Assembly (NCBI RefSeq): GCF_019649055.1
Contig: NW_026570385.1
Span: 124,001-188,000 of the forward strand
DNA: 64,000 nucleotides
Source of the DNA: Paramacrobiotus metropolitanus
Taxonomy: Eukaryota; Tardigrada; Eutardigrada; Parachela; Macrobiotidae
Reading direction: 5' to 3'
Shown here: positions 11,725 to 21,905 of the stretch, in pieces
How the letters are laid out: every line of letters begins with the position of its first letter
How positions within the stretch are numbered: position 1 is the stretch's first letter
Translations under genes and position numbers: made by a program
The notes under the pieces: model-generated
Databases searched by the model: none
Told to the model about the DNA's origin: nothing
The model's input: only the letters and a program-made list of their open reading frames with translations

Positions 11725-12325
11725 CGCTGACCGACCTTTAACGTTTCGATCAGAATTAAAGGCCAATGCAAACCACCTTTAAGGTTTGAAAAGCAAGGCA
11801 AAATTACTACCGTACCGTACAATTGTGTACTACAGTAGTTTAATCACTGAAAATACTGCGCGTAAATTTTCCAATTTACGGCACCTTCACCTTTAAGGTT
11901 TGAAAGGCCAAAACGTACAATACTAATTTACCTTACAGATTAAATTATTACTGCCGACCTTCGAGGTTTCGACAGTACTAATTACAGTTTATTTCCGCGT
12001 TTTTATTTCTACGTTTATTCCACGCCAGTCACCGACTGCCTTTGTTTTGATTTCTTCAGCCAGCTATCGCTGACTGCTGATCTAGGCTACCACCTGCGGA
12101 TGCCTTTTGTATTCACGCTGATGATTTTATCTAGCCTTTCCACAGACAATGGCTAGGCTACTGCGCCCGATCTCTGTTTACAATCTATCTGCGGCCAGGC
12201 TAGCTGACACTGCAGATCGCTTTAATTCACCGCGGTCGTTGCTCTGTGCAGACAACCCAGAAACTACTGAATCTTAAACTGCGCTTCTTGCGCCTGCAAT
12301 GCAAAATTATACGACCTTTAAGGTT
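11725..12325 (-). repeat. Dispersed CCTTTAAGG palindrome boxes in the leader
   Basis: Five copies of a short box occur between the primer site and the Gag start, near 11731, 11778, 11889, 11958 and 12309. Most have the form (G/C)ACCTTTAAGGTTTGAAA. ACCTTTAAGGT is itself palindromic, and variants such as ACCTTCGAGGT keep the symmetry through compensating changes, which suggests a conserved shape rather than a conserved sequence. Distances between boxes vary. Confidence 0.65.
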
Positions 12326-12378
12326 CCGTAAATCTGCACACGGTCTGATTCAATTGCAATTTAGTTTAAATGAAAAAT

Positions 12379-12475
12379 GGGCGAGGAAGCTCTGCCCGGT
12401 GAGGAAGCTCACCAAAATTACAGCGAGAAAGCTCGCAATCAAAAATAATAACCCGGGGCGAGGAAGCTCTGCCCC
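12379..12475 (-). repeat. Cluster of four GAAG/AAAG-loop hairpins
   Basis: Four small inverted repeats sit within 97 bases: 12379-12397 (stem GGGCGAG with CTCTGCCC), 12398-12413 (GGTGAG with CTCACC), 12423-12436 (GCGAG with CTCGC) and 12455-12475 (GGGGCGAG with CTCTGCCCC). All carry a four-base loop, GAAG or AAAG on the plus strand. The outer stem bases differ between hairpins but pairing is kept. On the minus-strand transcript they lie in the 5' leader, between primer site and gag, where packaging, dimerisation or translation signals are found in retroelements. Confidence 0.85.
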
Positions 12476-12600
12476 CTTCGGCGCACATTTTCGGTTCAAC
12501 GCTTTTCTACGGACCACTTTTGCGCAATAAACACGCATAAACCACCATCAGAAATCCATCCTTAATTTTCCCTGTACCATCGAGAAAATTACGAACAATC

Positions 12601-12611
12601 GGTGGGCGCCA
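12601..12611 (-). promoter_or_regulatory. Primer-binding site, tRNA-Lys-like
   Basis: Read on the minus strand this is TGGCGCCCACC, directly after the LTR end. It begins with the TGG needed to pair with a tRNA CCA tail. It matches the tRNA-Lys-type primer site of insect Gypsy elements except near its end, by comparison from general knowledge. Confidence 0.7.
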
Positions 12612-13133
12612 TGTCGTATCTAAATAACGTGGCCGCGTTATTTAGACCACTTCCCAGACACGTTTAGCGGTATGAGCACTTTTCTCTCTCAAACTGGTAC
12701 GGCGAGAACAAGGAGGATTGATGGCGGTATGCGTACGAACTCAGGAACCAGGAATCCCTATCAGGAGCCCTGCGAAACACGAATTAATGCCTTACTTCTC
12801 ACTTCCGGTCTCGGTTGTTTACGTGGATTAGATAAAGGCGATGGCCTGTGCGGCGCGAGTATACTGCGGTTCCCCAAAGCTAAGATTAGACACGAATCCC
12901 GAACTTCTAGGTAACCTTTAGAAAATACTGCCCTTTAATCCAATACACATCGTAATCCTAGACACATGGAAGTCAGAAAAGTAAGAATGTCTGAAATCAA
13001 GAAACTAATTCCTGACCCATGCCGATATTAGACATCACTCAAGCTTATATAGACTTCTAGTAGTACATGGCATACATCGCTAGGGATTTAACGTACAGCC
13101 AATCACAGGTAGAGAGATGACCAGATAATAACA
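12612..13133 (-). repeat. 5' LTR of the minus-strand retroelement
   Basis: Read on the minus strand, this 522-base segment starts TGTTATTATCTGG and ends GATACGACA, giving TGT...ACA ends, and is followed immediately by the primer site. A TATA box lies inside. Near its 3' end is a perfect 11-bp hairpin (12619-12629 with 12636-12646). The sequence right of 13133 is Gypsy reverse transcriptase on the plus strand, so the LTR marks an insertion into that gene. No matching 3' LTR is in the window, so the boundary at 13133 rests on the TGT end and the change of content. Confidence 0.6.
13043..13051 (-). promoter_or_regulatory. TATA box of the LTR promoter
   Basis: TATATAAGC on the minus strand, about 80-90 bases inside the LTR start, a usual place for the U3 promoter. 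Confidence 0.5.
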
Positions 13134-13142
13134 CGGCGCTTT

Positions 13143-13660
13143 TGAATTTACAGGTGAAGGCGGACATCATCGTGGCATCCGGGTGGTGTACTCCTCCTCC
13201 CCACGTCACAGCGACTATGCTGCCAACGTTCTGCTCGTTCGAAAAAAATCAAAAGAATACCGCCTGTGCGATGAGTCCCCCCCGCTTAACAGCGTAACGA
13301 TCAAAGATAGTTACCCAATGGGTAATATTCAAGCAATGCTGGATTCCCTTCACGGCGCTCAAATTTTCACTCAATTCGACTTGTGTAATGGATTTCATAA
13401 TATCTCAATCGCAGAGTAAGGTCGACACAAAACCGCTTTTCTCGTGCCGTCGTCACCCGGCTTTCCCGGCGGCTTGTACGAGTACAAACGCATGTGTTTT
13501 GGGTTAACAAATGCACCCGCTACATTTTGCCGCCTAATTGATAGGCTGTTCGGCGATCTAAAGCAACGCTACCGTTTGTTTTACGTAGATGATTTTCAGG
13601 TTTATTCCTCTTTATTCGAAGATCATGTAATACACGTTCAGCTTACATTAAAAAAGACGG
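13143..13660 (+). pseudogene. pol: Ty3/Gypsy reverse transcriptase, truncated
   Basis: Two frames together cover the fingers and palm. The first (about 13183-13419) has NVLLVRKK, a PLNSVTIKDSYPMGNI block and FTQFDLCNGFHNI. The second (13444-13650) has YEYKRMCFGLTNAPATFCRLIDRLFG and the catalytic FYVDD. A frameshift lies near 13178 and a stop at about 13418. Soon after the active site the sequence jumps directly to the integrase zinc-binding region, so the thumb, connection and RNase H are deleted. Its 5' end is cut by the inserted LTR. In life the protein would copy element RNA into DNA in a cytoplasmic particle. Confidence 0.85.
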
Positions 13661-15080
13661 CATTTTTTATCGTAAAGTCATCAGAGATGGCCGCTACCAT
13701 CTCTTGCTTGTTGTCCCTACGTCAGACTGGCCGACCATATTGGCTGAGGCACATGGCGCCATTAACAGTGGACATTTAGGCGTCGCACGAACATACGCCC
13801 GTATAAAGGATCGTTAATATTTTCCAGGCAGTTTAGAAAGTGTAGCTCGGTATGTGGCTTCTTGTGAAAGCTGCCAACACCGTAATGATCCACCTCAACG
13901 CCCCGGAGGCTTTTTACAGCCACTTGGTGTCTCTGTACCCATTTGTGCGTCTCCATATGGACTATTGCGGACCGTTCGTTATAAACCTCGCAGACATAAA
14001 TACATACCGTTAGCAATTTGTCCCATGACAAAATTTGTCATTGCGAAACCCGTTCAGAAAGCCACTACTACAACAGCAGCGAATTTTATCGTCGAAGACA
14101 TTATATTGTCACATGGGTGCATTAGGAATTATTCACCGATCGTGGGCGGCATTTCACAGGTTACATCGTTCAAGAAATTCTTGAATTACTCGATATCAAA
14201 CACCTCCTCACCACCGCTTATCACGCCCAAGCGGATGGCATGGCAGAGAGAGCGTTAAAAACTCTTGTTAATATCATCAGTCATTACACCAACAACGACC
14301 AGAAGAACTGGGATCTTGCAGTCAAGTATGCAGCAAATATCATGAATACTAGTAAATCCGAAACGACCGGCTATACACTATTCGAACTGGTGTACGGCCG
14401 TTCGGCATTGCTGCCCGTCGATGTGGCATTCGACTTTGATAAATACGAAGAAGTCGCCGACCCAGCCGATTACTTTTCCGCTATTTAAAATTAGGTACAT
14501 TAGGCCAGAGAGATCACAATCGAAAAAGTTAATCAAACCCACGATAAAGAAGCGCCGCGCTTTAATGCAAAGCGCATCGATAGTCCGTTGTTTAAGACCG
14601 GCGATCTGGTGCTAGAGTGGCGCCCGATTACCGCCCAGGGACTGACGAATAAATTATTTTGTAAATTGAACCGGTCCACTCACAGTGGTCGAACAGACGA
14701 GCCCCGTTAATTACAAATTAAAACCATTAACTGGTAATTGTAAGCCGTATATCGTACACCTTGAACGACTGAAGAAGTATTTTGCTCGAGAAAACGATGA
14801 ATTACCTTCCGAAAAAAGTATCGACATAATTCCAGCAACAGATTTGGCATCAGTCGCTAATGATAATGATAACGATAATGGCATTGTTAACAAAGATGAA
14901 CCAGATAATGACATACTATCGGAGCCTTCCGACGCTCCGAGCGACGAAACCGAAAGTTCCGAAAGTTCCGACGAGGATAAAAGCGACAAACTGACTTCCG
15001 AAGTGCATCAGTTACAGTCTCCAGTTGTCCGAAGATCTATTCGGGAACGCCGTAAGCCATCACGCCTTATCGAAACGTAG
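13661..15080 (+). pseudogene. pol: Ty3/Gypsy integrase with acidic C-terminal tail
   Basis: The zinc-binding H2C2 region is visible (AEAHGA, SGHLG, then CESC), followed by the core in several frames: first catalytic Asp in HMDYCGP, second in TDRGRHF, and Glu in MAERALKTL. The distal core (14240-14488) and the GPY-type module (14600-14790, with VVEQTSPVNYKLKPL and HLERLKKYF) follow. The last 80 residues are highly acidic (Asp/Glu/Ser) and end in a basic RRSIRERRKPSR tail. At least four frameshifts or stops make it inactive. Related zinc-finger/core sequence recurs at about 58.9-59.2 kb. An envelope-like frame follows 120 bases later. Confidence 0.85.
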
Positions 15081-15200
15081 CGTATTGTCAACTACAGCGG
15101 GATATTTATCGTACCGTGACCTTTCCTCATCGCTTTTCATCAGTGCCGGCCGCTCTCGTGTGACCTTTCCATTCCTGTAACGGTACCGTACCATCCCATA

Positions 15201-15962
15201 ATGGGAACATTTGTTGTCGTGTTTTTGTACGTTTTGTCTTACCGTAATGTGCTGGCGATATCAGTGTCAGTTTGTGACTGTACGGACGTTGTGCGCGTGG
15301 TTGTCATCGATTTAGGGCAGTACCAGAGTTGCAATGCGGCACCGATTAAGAGTCAAGCTGTGAGCATCACGTATTCACTGTACGAACACAACAGGGTTGA
15401 ACAAAAAATACCAGGCTATGCGTGTAAAGCAGTCAAGTTGGGAGTTAAAGTAGGTACGTTTTGGTCCGGATCGACAGACACCGTTAATTATCAGAATCCA
15501 GCCCCGCTTTTTGAGCAGGATTGTTGGCGTTTAGTGCAGACCGGTAAATGTTTCGGTAATCCAATGCATAAGTTGGGCAATGTATGGGAATTTAAGGCCA
15601 CTCCTACCGCAGAATGGAGGTATTTTCAGCATTCACCATGGAAGAACAGGCGGATCAGCTGTAAACCGTACAGCCTGGTGCGGTCGGTGAATCTATCCTC
15701 CGCACGGAACACGTTCGGGAAAACCTCCTTGACGGATTTTACCAAGTGGCGATGGAATACTCGTTCGTCCGCACCTAGAATGCCCGTGAAAGGTGTGACA
15801 TGTTTCCGAAGATCGGCCAGGATGATGTCACGGACCAAAGTCATGTCAGGACGCTCTGATGGCTCCAGCGAGCAGGCTTCATCCGCTGGCGCACGATATG
15901 TGAAAGAGCAAGTTCCAGGAGTTCAACTTCATAGCTGTTTAGTCTGTCTTGGCGAACCATAA
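15201..15962 (+). CDS. env: Envelope-like glycoprotein (front part), retroelement-borne
   Basis: The frame lies just after integrase, the position of env in Gypsy-type endogenous retroviruses. It begins with a hydrophobic signal peptide (FVVVFLYVLSYRNVLAISVSV), followed by an ectodomain with many cysteines: CDCTD, a YQSC, IPGYACKA, then DCWRL and GKCFG. The pattern most resembles the fusion glycoproteins of chuvirus-like origin that some invertebrate retroelements captured, but this is recognition from pattern only. After about residue 148 the frame turns basic and serine-rich and the opposite strand is open over the same stretch (15626-15844), so the true gene seems broken there. No membrane anchor remains. 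It is an old, incomplete copy. Confidence 0.45.
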   Translation: MGTFVVVFLYVLSYRNVLAISVSVCDCTDVVRVVVIDLGQYQSCNAAPIKSQAVSITYSLYEHNRVEQKIPGYACKAVKLGVKVGTFWSGSTDTVNYQNPAPLFEQDCWRLVQTGKCFGNPMHKLGNVWEFKATPTAEWRYFQHSPWKNRRISCKPYSLVRSVNLSSARNTFGKTSLTDFTKWRWNTRSSAPRMPVKGVTCFRRSARMMSRTKVMSGRSDGSSEQASSAGARYVKEQVPGVQLHSCLVCLGEP

Positions 15963-16200
15963 TTGTATGTTAACGAACACGAAAATATGCAAAGTACCAA
16001 TTACGAATATGCAGAACTGTTTACTTAAGCGTTGCTATGGTAAAGTGGCGATCGCGTGATGTGAGTGATACCACGTGCGCGCGAGCAGGCCAGAGGTCTG
16101 CCTGATTGTGTCTCTCTCTGTCGCTGTGTCCAAATATACTATGCGTTCTGGGCCTAGTATATGGCTGAATGGACACAGTGGGAAGCTGGAAAGTAAGCAG

Positions 16201-16287
16201 CCGTCACTTTGTGGCGTTCGGGCTAATAAGTACATGGCTACTGTACTACGGCTGCGCTAAAACGGCCGTCACTTTGCGGCGTACGGG
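16201..16287. repeat. Short imperfect tandem pair CCGTCACTTTGYGGCGTWCGGG
   Basis: The 22-base unit at 16201-16222 recurs at 16266-16287 with two substitutions. It lies downstream of the env-like frame, possibly in the decayed 3' end of that element. Confidence 0.7.
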
Positions 16288-16289
16288 TG

Positions 16290-17354
16290 AAATCGAAAAG
16301 GTCACAATTGTAGCCAAATATTCGTGCGATTGCGGATGCAGTCAGAGCATTAGTGAGTTTGCGAAAGGGTGGAACATTGGCGGAGTCTTGATTGAATGGT
16401 CAAATCACGTTTCCGGAAGCATTTTTTTTTATTTTCCGATTAAAGAATAAGAAGATATTAGAGACAAATAAAAACTGAAGATTATAAAACTAACGAACTG
16501 GAAATAAGGAACTGAAACAAATACATACCAACGAGAGACATAGAGGTGTAGACAAGACCGAAGAGCATGCTGATGTACTTACCATAACCGGTTAAATGTC
16601 AAGATTTATAATATTCAGGCGCATTGAAGTTAAGACTACGTTTCGCTATTAAGATTCCAGGGCGAGATGATGATGGGTATTATGAGCACGCACGCAACAC
16701 AGCTTACGATCTGGAACTCTTTTAACCGCTAAGCTGGACGATTCCTTTGACGGGTGGAGGAGGTCCGTCTTAGTGAAATGAGAAGGAATCTAGGCCGATG
16801 TGGGTGCTAGTCAAATCATTTGGCCAAAAGTGAACATTTTTCCAGCTTAAGGCGAACCTAATACGAGGCGACGCCGATGTGGGTGCAGAGCCGATTAGAC
16901 GGGGTGTGGTGTTGCAGCCGTGTTTGACTTTTTGCGGTTTTTATCCTTCACTGGACGCATATTGTACTCATAACACATGGACGATGAAGACGATTTGACG
17001 GCTTAATATCGGAACATACTAGGTGCCTCCATTTGTATTTTTTTTTTAATTTTGCGCTCTTTTCTGTTTTTTTCGGAGTTTCTTTTCGTATGAAAATTTT
17101 TCAAGAAAACCAAAGCCAAAAGAAAACGAAAAAGAAAAGAAGGAAAAGAAAATGAAAATGCTTTTCATTTATCACTGACCGGTTTGTGTGCCATCTTGTG
17201 ACAACTGAATGGCGGGCTTGATTTCGGTCGGGCGAGTAGCTTGTCGCTGCGCAGTGGTTGGTGCATTCTTAACGACCGAGTTGGTATCGAATTGACGTGT
17301 CTCGCGTGAATGTGCCCCCAAGATAAATCTGAGGCTGATCGGGCGCTGGAACGG
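16290..17354. other. No gene recognised
   Basis: Contains the end of a short cysteine-bearing frame (to 16450) and a purine-rich stretch at about 17100-17160 (AAGAAAACG-type) that could be a polypurine tract or simple sequence. No domain is recognisable. Confidence 0.4.
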
Positions 17355-17887
17355 CTTCGTATATCTGACTGCGTCGGCTAGCTGCTCGACTAGGGACAAT
17401 TCGATCACAGCAGCAGTTAAACAGCAAAATTAAACAGCAAAAAGCCAAGCAGGAGTGGCCTCGTCCTGTCCAACCGCCACCAGCGATAAAAGTGACTGAT
17501 GTGCCAGTAAAGACGGAAGTTAAAGAAATTGTACCCGTACAGGCGGCGCCAATAAGAAAGGGATCAGATCAGCGGGATGAGGAGTTTGTGCGTAGTGTAG
17601 TACAAGAAATGATCCGTCAGTACCTTCCGAAAGCGGCTTCCGTTGCTGATGAACCGGTGAAGTATGTAATTAAAAAAGAAATCAAGACGGAGAAACACCC
17701 AGAACCAAGTCGAGTTCGTGGGGAAGGCGGCGAAATAATTGTACATAATATGCAGTCAAATTCGCGGGGGAGAGAACAGGCGTCTCCTCAGCCGCCAATT
17801 AAAAGGGAAAAAGTTTCACAGCCGCCTCCGGCAAACAGTCCAAGTACCTCGTCTTCGGCGTCGGTTAGTCCTGTGCTTAGTATCTAA
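17355..17887 (+). CDS. Orphan charged protein fragment, Lys/Pro/Gln-rich
   Basis: After a TGA near 17352 this frame stays open to a TAA at 17885-17887. It starts with a Gln/Lys-rich part (QQLNSKIKQQKAKQEW), continues with VPVKTEVKEIVP, a helical EEFVRSVVQEMIRQYL segment, IKKEIKTEKHPE and PPIKREKV, and ends in a Ser/Pro-rich tail. The repeated [VI]K-x-E pattern fits SUMO-attachment consensus sites, common in transcriptional regulators, but also arises in low-complexity sequence. No start codon context is certain; it may be an exon entered through an AG near 17400. A retroelement Gag C-terminus is an alternative. Confidence 0.33.
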
Positions 17888-17889
17888 AA

Positions 17890-19440
17890 TGGCTCAATCC
17901 ATGCCACCGTTTGGAAAGTTGGCATTCACTTCGTCAAGCACAGCAACCGTGTAGTAGTGCTCGTAAACCAACCCAACCAACCCGACCAACCCAAGTAAAC
18001 CAACCCGAACTATAAATATGCTATCTGTATCTGACGCTGTTCTTTTGTTACGTTAATGCTCGACAAGGAACTGCAACCGAGTAACTGCGTGGTAGGTAAC
18101 CACAATAGTACTGTGATACAATCAACTAACATGCTCTGTAGGAATAACAGATAGCTGGCAAATTGGGTGCAGACTGAAGTCAAAAGGTATGAGGCAAGAC
18201 GACCCAGATTGCTACAATAAAGTCGGCATACAGTATATTAAAGAAATCCATTAAATAACCTAAGACTCGACTAAGATCCTGGAGCATGGCGCCGCGCGAT
18301 CGAGCTCGCACTGCCGTGCGAGACGCGTTAAAGCAGATGCAGACGGCTTGTGCACTACGCCGCGGCCTCTGTTCTGATTCAGATAGAGCACACATTAAGA
18401 GCCAGGCATAAAAACATATAACAAGTGTAAAACGTTGATGCCTAATTTGTACATCTGCCATTCAGCGATAATTACACTGCTCAAGCCATGCAATCAGAAA
18501 TCTGATGTTTTGATTACATCTAATTTGCAGCGAAGCAGAATGCGATAATTAATGATCACTCAGTCTCCGACGGCAGAAGCGCAAATTTTTTTGCAACAAA
18601 TATTTTGATTTTTCAGCAACAGATCAGAAACAGCAGCCGATTTTTAACAGTTCATACATCGAAGTCGAAAAATGAATTTCGCGATTCTGTGCTTTTATAA
18701 TCAAGACGATTTCCGATCGTTTCATTATTTTTATATGACTGTTGAACTGACATCACCCAACGCTTTGCTCTTAGGGTGGATGTCACGAAGCAGCGTCGAC
18801 AAACAAGCGAACAAAATGGCAGGCAGGGCACGTTCTACTTCTTGTTTATACAGATTGCAATCAGGCAGGAGTGAAATCCCAATGTATTGTTCAAGCGTGG
18901 AAAGCGCATGTTTGCATGTGGTTTAAATTGTCTTTCCAGCGTGGACGGGTAAATGGTCTCGTTAAATACCTTTGGCTCGAAGTAGCTACTGTGGTGTAGT
19001 ATCCAGTTGGAATCTTGGCGTACCCGAAGCCATCTTCAAAATTATTATTATTATAAATGCCTCAAAAATAATGGGCAAGCCAGAATGGTAAGATTAACTC
19101 GGTCTCACCTTGACGATCGTATTACCTGGAGCCACATGCTTCGGAAGGAAGGGGAAGAAAGCATTTAAGTACGAACAAGCCCCCATTTGTTCGGCGCCGA
19201 AATCGCTTCAGTAACTTTATCCTAGAGCTTATTCACAGCGGCTCCAGGATACCGCATTTGTCCAATAAACCAAGCCCTCCACAAAGCATTCCTTGGTCTC
19301 TGTGTCCTTACGGATTCTCTTCGAATCAATACGGAACAACTCGCACTTAGATCTTACGTTTGAGAACATGCTCCTTCTGGCACGTTTTTCACGCTGATTG
19401 CACAGAGAGAAACCAGGCATCTTGTTCCTACGCTAATACC
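17890..19440. other. No gene recognised
   Basis: Contains a short CCAACCCAACC-type simple stretch around 17970-18005 and unremarkable short frames. A minus-strand frame at 19229-19420 is basic and may be a decayed continuation of the Helitron piece, but has no clear motif. Confidence 0.4.
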
Positions 19441-19449
19441 ACATTGTGC

Positions 19450-20285
19450 ATTGTTTCTGGCTGTGTGCAGACGTAAAGGCGGGGAACAATGTCACGGTGA
19501 CTGACGGGGATTCTTTTTCATCTCAGAAAACTTCCGCAACTCCCGTACTTTTCGAGGAAACCTGAACCGGCAGACAAGTTCACCTCCGCAGACAAGTTCA
19601 TGCAGTAATTGCCGTGCACTTTGTGCCGTCGAACATTGTCGAGCAGCGTATAAAGATCCTCTGCCGAGACATTAACCGCTTTAGGCGGAAGCGCACAGGG
19701 GTGAACCTTAATGTTTTCCTCACAAAATTAACATCACTAAGGGCTGTTATAAGCTTGTTGAAGTAATCAGCCACTTCTTTGAGTTCACGTTGATTCTTGC
19801 TGTCCATTAACATTGCCGATGGGGCGTCTTCTAGCCAGAGGAAACCGTGTTAATGTAAGGAACCTCTGTGTTGATCTTCATAGCGTCCCCAGTGAACCCT
19901 GACTTTGAAATGTGAAATCAAAACTTTTTCGAAGAAAATTCCAATCTATTTTGAAAAAAGCATGTAGTCACTACTGGGTTTTTCTTCTTTCCGCTATGGG
20001 TATTTTAATGTCCGAGCCAGAGTCGCCTGAACAGATTAAAGTATGTAGCTCTTGCCGCTGCTGGTAAGCAGCACTAAAGGTGATGAAAACGTTTGGAAGA
20101 CCAAGCTGATCCATCATAGCCCAAAGTTCTTGCCGTTTCGTCCACCAAAATTGGGGAGTCCCTCTTATTGTGGCACCAAAATACATAACGCTTTTTATCA
20201 GGGTTTTTAAATCCTGTTTACAGAGCCCTTTCAGCTCTTGCATCGTCATCTGTCTGTTGCGGTCGCACTTTATATCGATAAACAA
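19450..20285 (-). pseudogene. Helitron Rep (N-terminal helicase-like/HUH) fragment
   Basis: The first frame (20285-19971) carries FGATIRGTPQFWWTKRQEL and LGLPNVFITFSAA, the signature of the Helitron-like N-terminal domain: an aromatic-rich strand, then a GLP-FxT-SAA motif. Further downstream come the HUH-type block RGSLH-stop-HGFLWLEDAP (about 19870-19815), a helical segment to 19598, and CRFRFPRK near 19570. The codon between the two metal-binding histidines is a stop, and several frameshifts occur, so the rolling-circle nickase is dead. The helicase half is absent. Order and orientation of the pieces agree with one minus-strand Rep gene. Confidence 0.72.
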
Positions 20286-20435
20286 ACTGCTTTGCTTGAG
20301 CGTATACGCAACACCTATATATTAAGCAAACTCGTTCCACTTAGCCTCCTCTTTTACAACATGTACAGGTTACCCTCCTTATAATAAAAAACTCGTTCAG
20401 GTTAGCCTATCACTCAAAAACGTGCATACGAACAA

Positions 20436-20654
20436 ATGCCTCTACTACCTGGCCAGTCTCGTGCATCGCGTCATATTCTTGCTCCTTGGCAGTTTTCTGG
20501 CATGGATTCGCGCTGGTTTCTGGTTAATAACATCACTGCGGGCATTGATTTCTTATTCGGAGCGGATTATCAATATTTGTTTGATCTGAATAACAGCAAA
20601 ATTTGTTTCATCCGAACAGTTTTGGCTGGAGTGGTTGTGCCGAAGATACAGTAA
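20436..20654 (+). pseudogene. Possible retroelement aspartic protease C-terminal part
   Basis: The frame contains NNITAGIDFLFGADYQYLFDLNNSKICF. This follows the pattern of the second half of retropepsins: a hydrophobic-Gly-Asp-Phe-Leu turn, then a strand ending D-x-x-N-x-x-I-x-F. The catalytic DTG half is not in the same frame upstream. No polymerase follows. Low certainty because the match is short. Confidence 0.35.
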
Positions 20655-21225
20655 CTGAAAACACCAAATATATATCTTGCTGACGATGTTTCACAGTTTT
20701 GTACTCCTGACGCTTTATTAACTGCTTTTCCGAAGCAAACCGAAATTCAATTCTTAAAACTTCTTTTTCGCAGACCACAGATACCTTGGTAGGGGGTTAT
20801 GCGTCTTTTATGTCATAAGCTATATGTCAGAGGTGTATTTGTTACTTATTTGGTTTGGCTAAGTGCGCGTACAATTGTGCAGATTCGCTTAACAATAAGA
20901 ATAATCGTACATAACCCTTACAAAATAGCTGTTATTTATGTACAATTGTGCATTTAGTTTTAATAATAAACTAATAACTAAATAATTATCTGCATAGTTA
21001 TGTTTAAAGTTAGATTGTAGGAAAGTCGTCGTTGTTATCCAGTCATCGCCGTCCTGGCATCCCGTTTTCTGTCCCGCGGTACGCCCTGTCTGCCAAAAAC
21101 ACCATCTCTTCCCGCAGCACCGTCGCCGTCCTGCTCCCGCGCGCGAGCTTCCGCTCGTATTCTGAGTGGGTGAACGAGCAGGGCAGGTCGGAAATCCAGG
21201 AGTTTGGCAGCTTTGCGTAGGCTGT

Positions 21226-21905
21226 GCTAATTTTCTGTGGCGACAGCCAGATCTGGCGCGTATTCCGTTGCACTGACCGCATTCGGGACGCTCATCGGTA
21301 TGATATTCCCGACCATCAAGAACTTGTCCCTCGGCGTCTGGTCGTATACCGGTGAAACAGTGCAGACGGTGTTCAAAGTTTCAGCGATAAATTCCATTCT
21401 CACACCTGCTGCCGGAGCATTTTAATGACATAGCCGGCCGTCGTGAATGTTTAGGGCCGGCGGCATAGCCAAAACCCATTCCCTGGCAGCGTCGTCAACA
21501 TCTGCCTCTGGTTACCGGTACCAACGACCTGCAGCTGTTTTGGAACGGGCAGATCAGTGCGAAAAAAGTTCAAGAGGTGGTGGCTCGTGTCACTGCATTG
21601 CTGAAATAGCCCACAGGATGCTTGGAGGGATTGTATGAGCAGATCCTGGTCCTCCAGGTTCCACCAATCTTCAATCGGCGCGCTATCTGCCGCTACGTCC
21701 TCTGTGCCATAAACAGCGCTCTGCTTGACTTATCCGTCTCGCAGTCAGGCTGTGGCGTCTCCGTCTGGGATTTCATTGCCCCTGATTTATCCGTAATAAC
21801 CAGGAAACCGCTGCATCGGCCTCACGATCCCGCAAACTTTCGTTGCATCTATGCTGCCTTCTTTCAGGGGTTGAGCGCCGACGACCGCGGTACAATACCG
21901 ACTTA
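21226..21905 (+). pseudogene. SGNH/GDSL hydrolase-like pseudogene, copy 1
   Basis: Blocks of the SGNH fold appear in order across shifted frames: block I FCGDSQIW (21233-21260), a middle strand LSLGVWSYTGETVQTVF, block III LVTGTNDLQLF (about 21508-21540) and, after QILVLQVPPIFNR, a final APDLSVITRKPLH (to about 21815) in the place of the catalytic Asp-His block. Frameshifts near 21420 and 21470 and a stop near 21608 break it. The same gene type occurs inverted at 44560-45235 with clear nucleotide similarity, so it belongs to a repeated, probably mobile, family. SGNH esterase domains are known in some retroelements; no polymerase is adjacent here. Confidence 0.6.

Noticed and set aside
15626-15844. 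Separate minus-strand gene under the env-like frame
   Set aside because: It reads somewhat protein-like (a PFTG stretch recalls Gag capsid starts) but is too short and lacks any further Gag motif.
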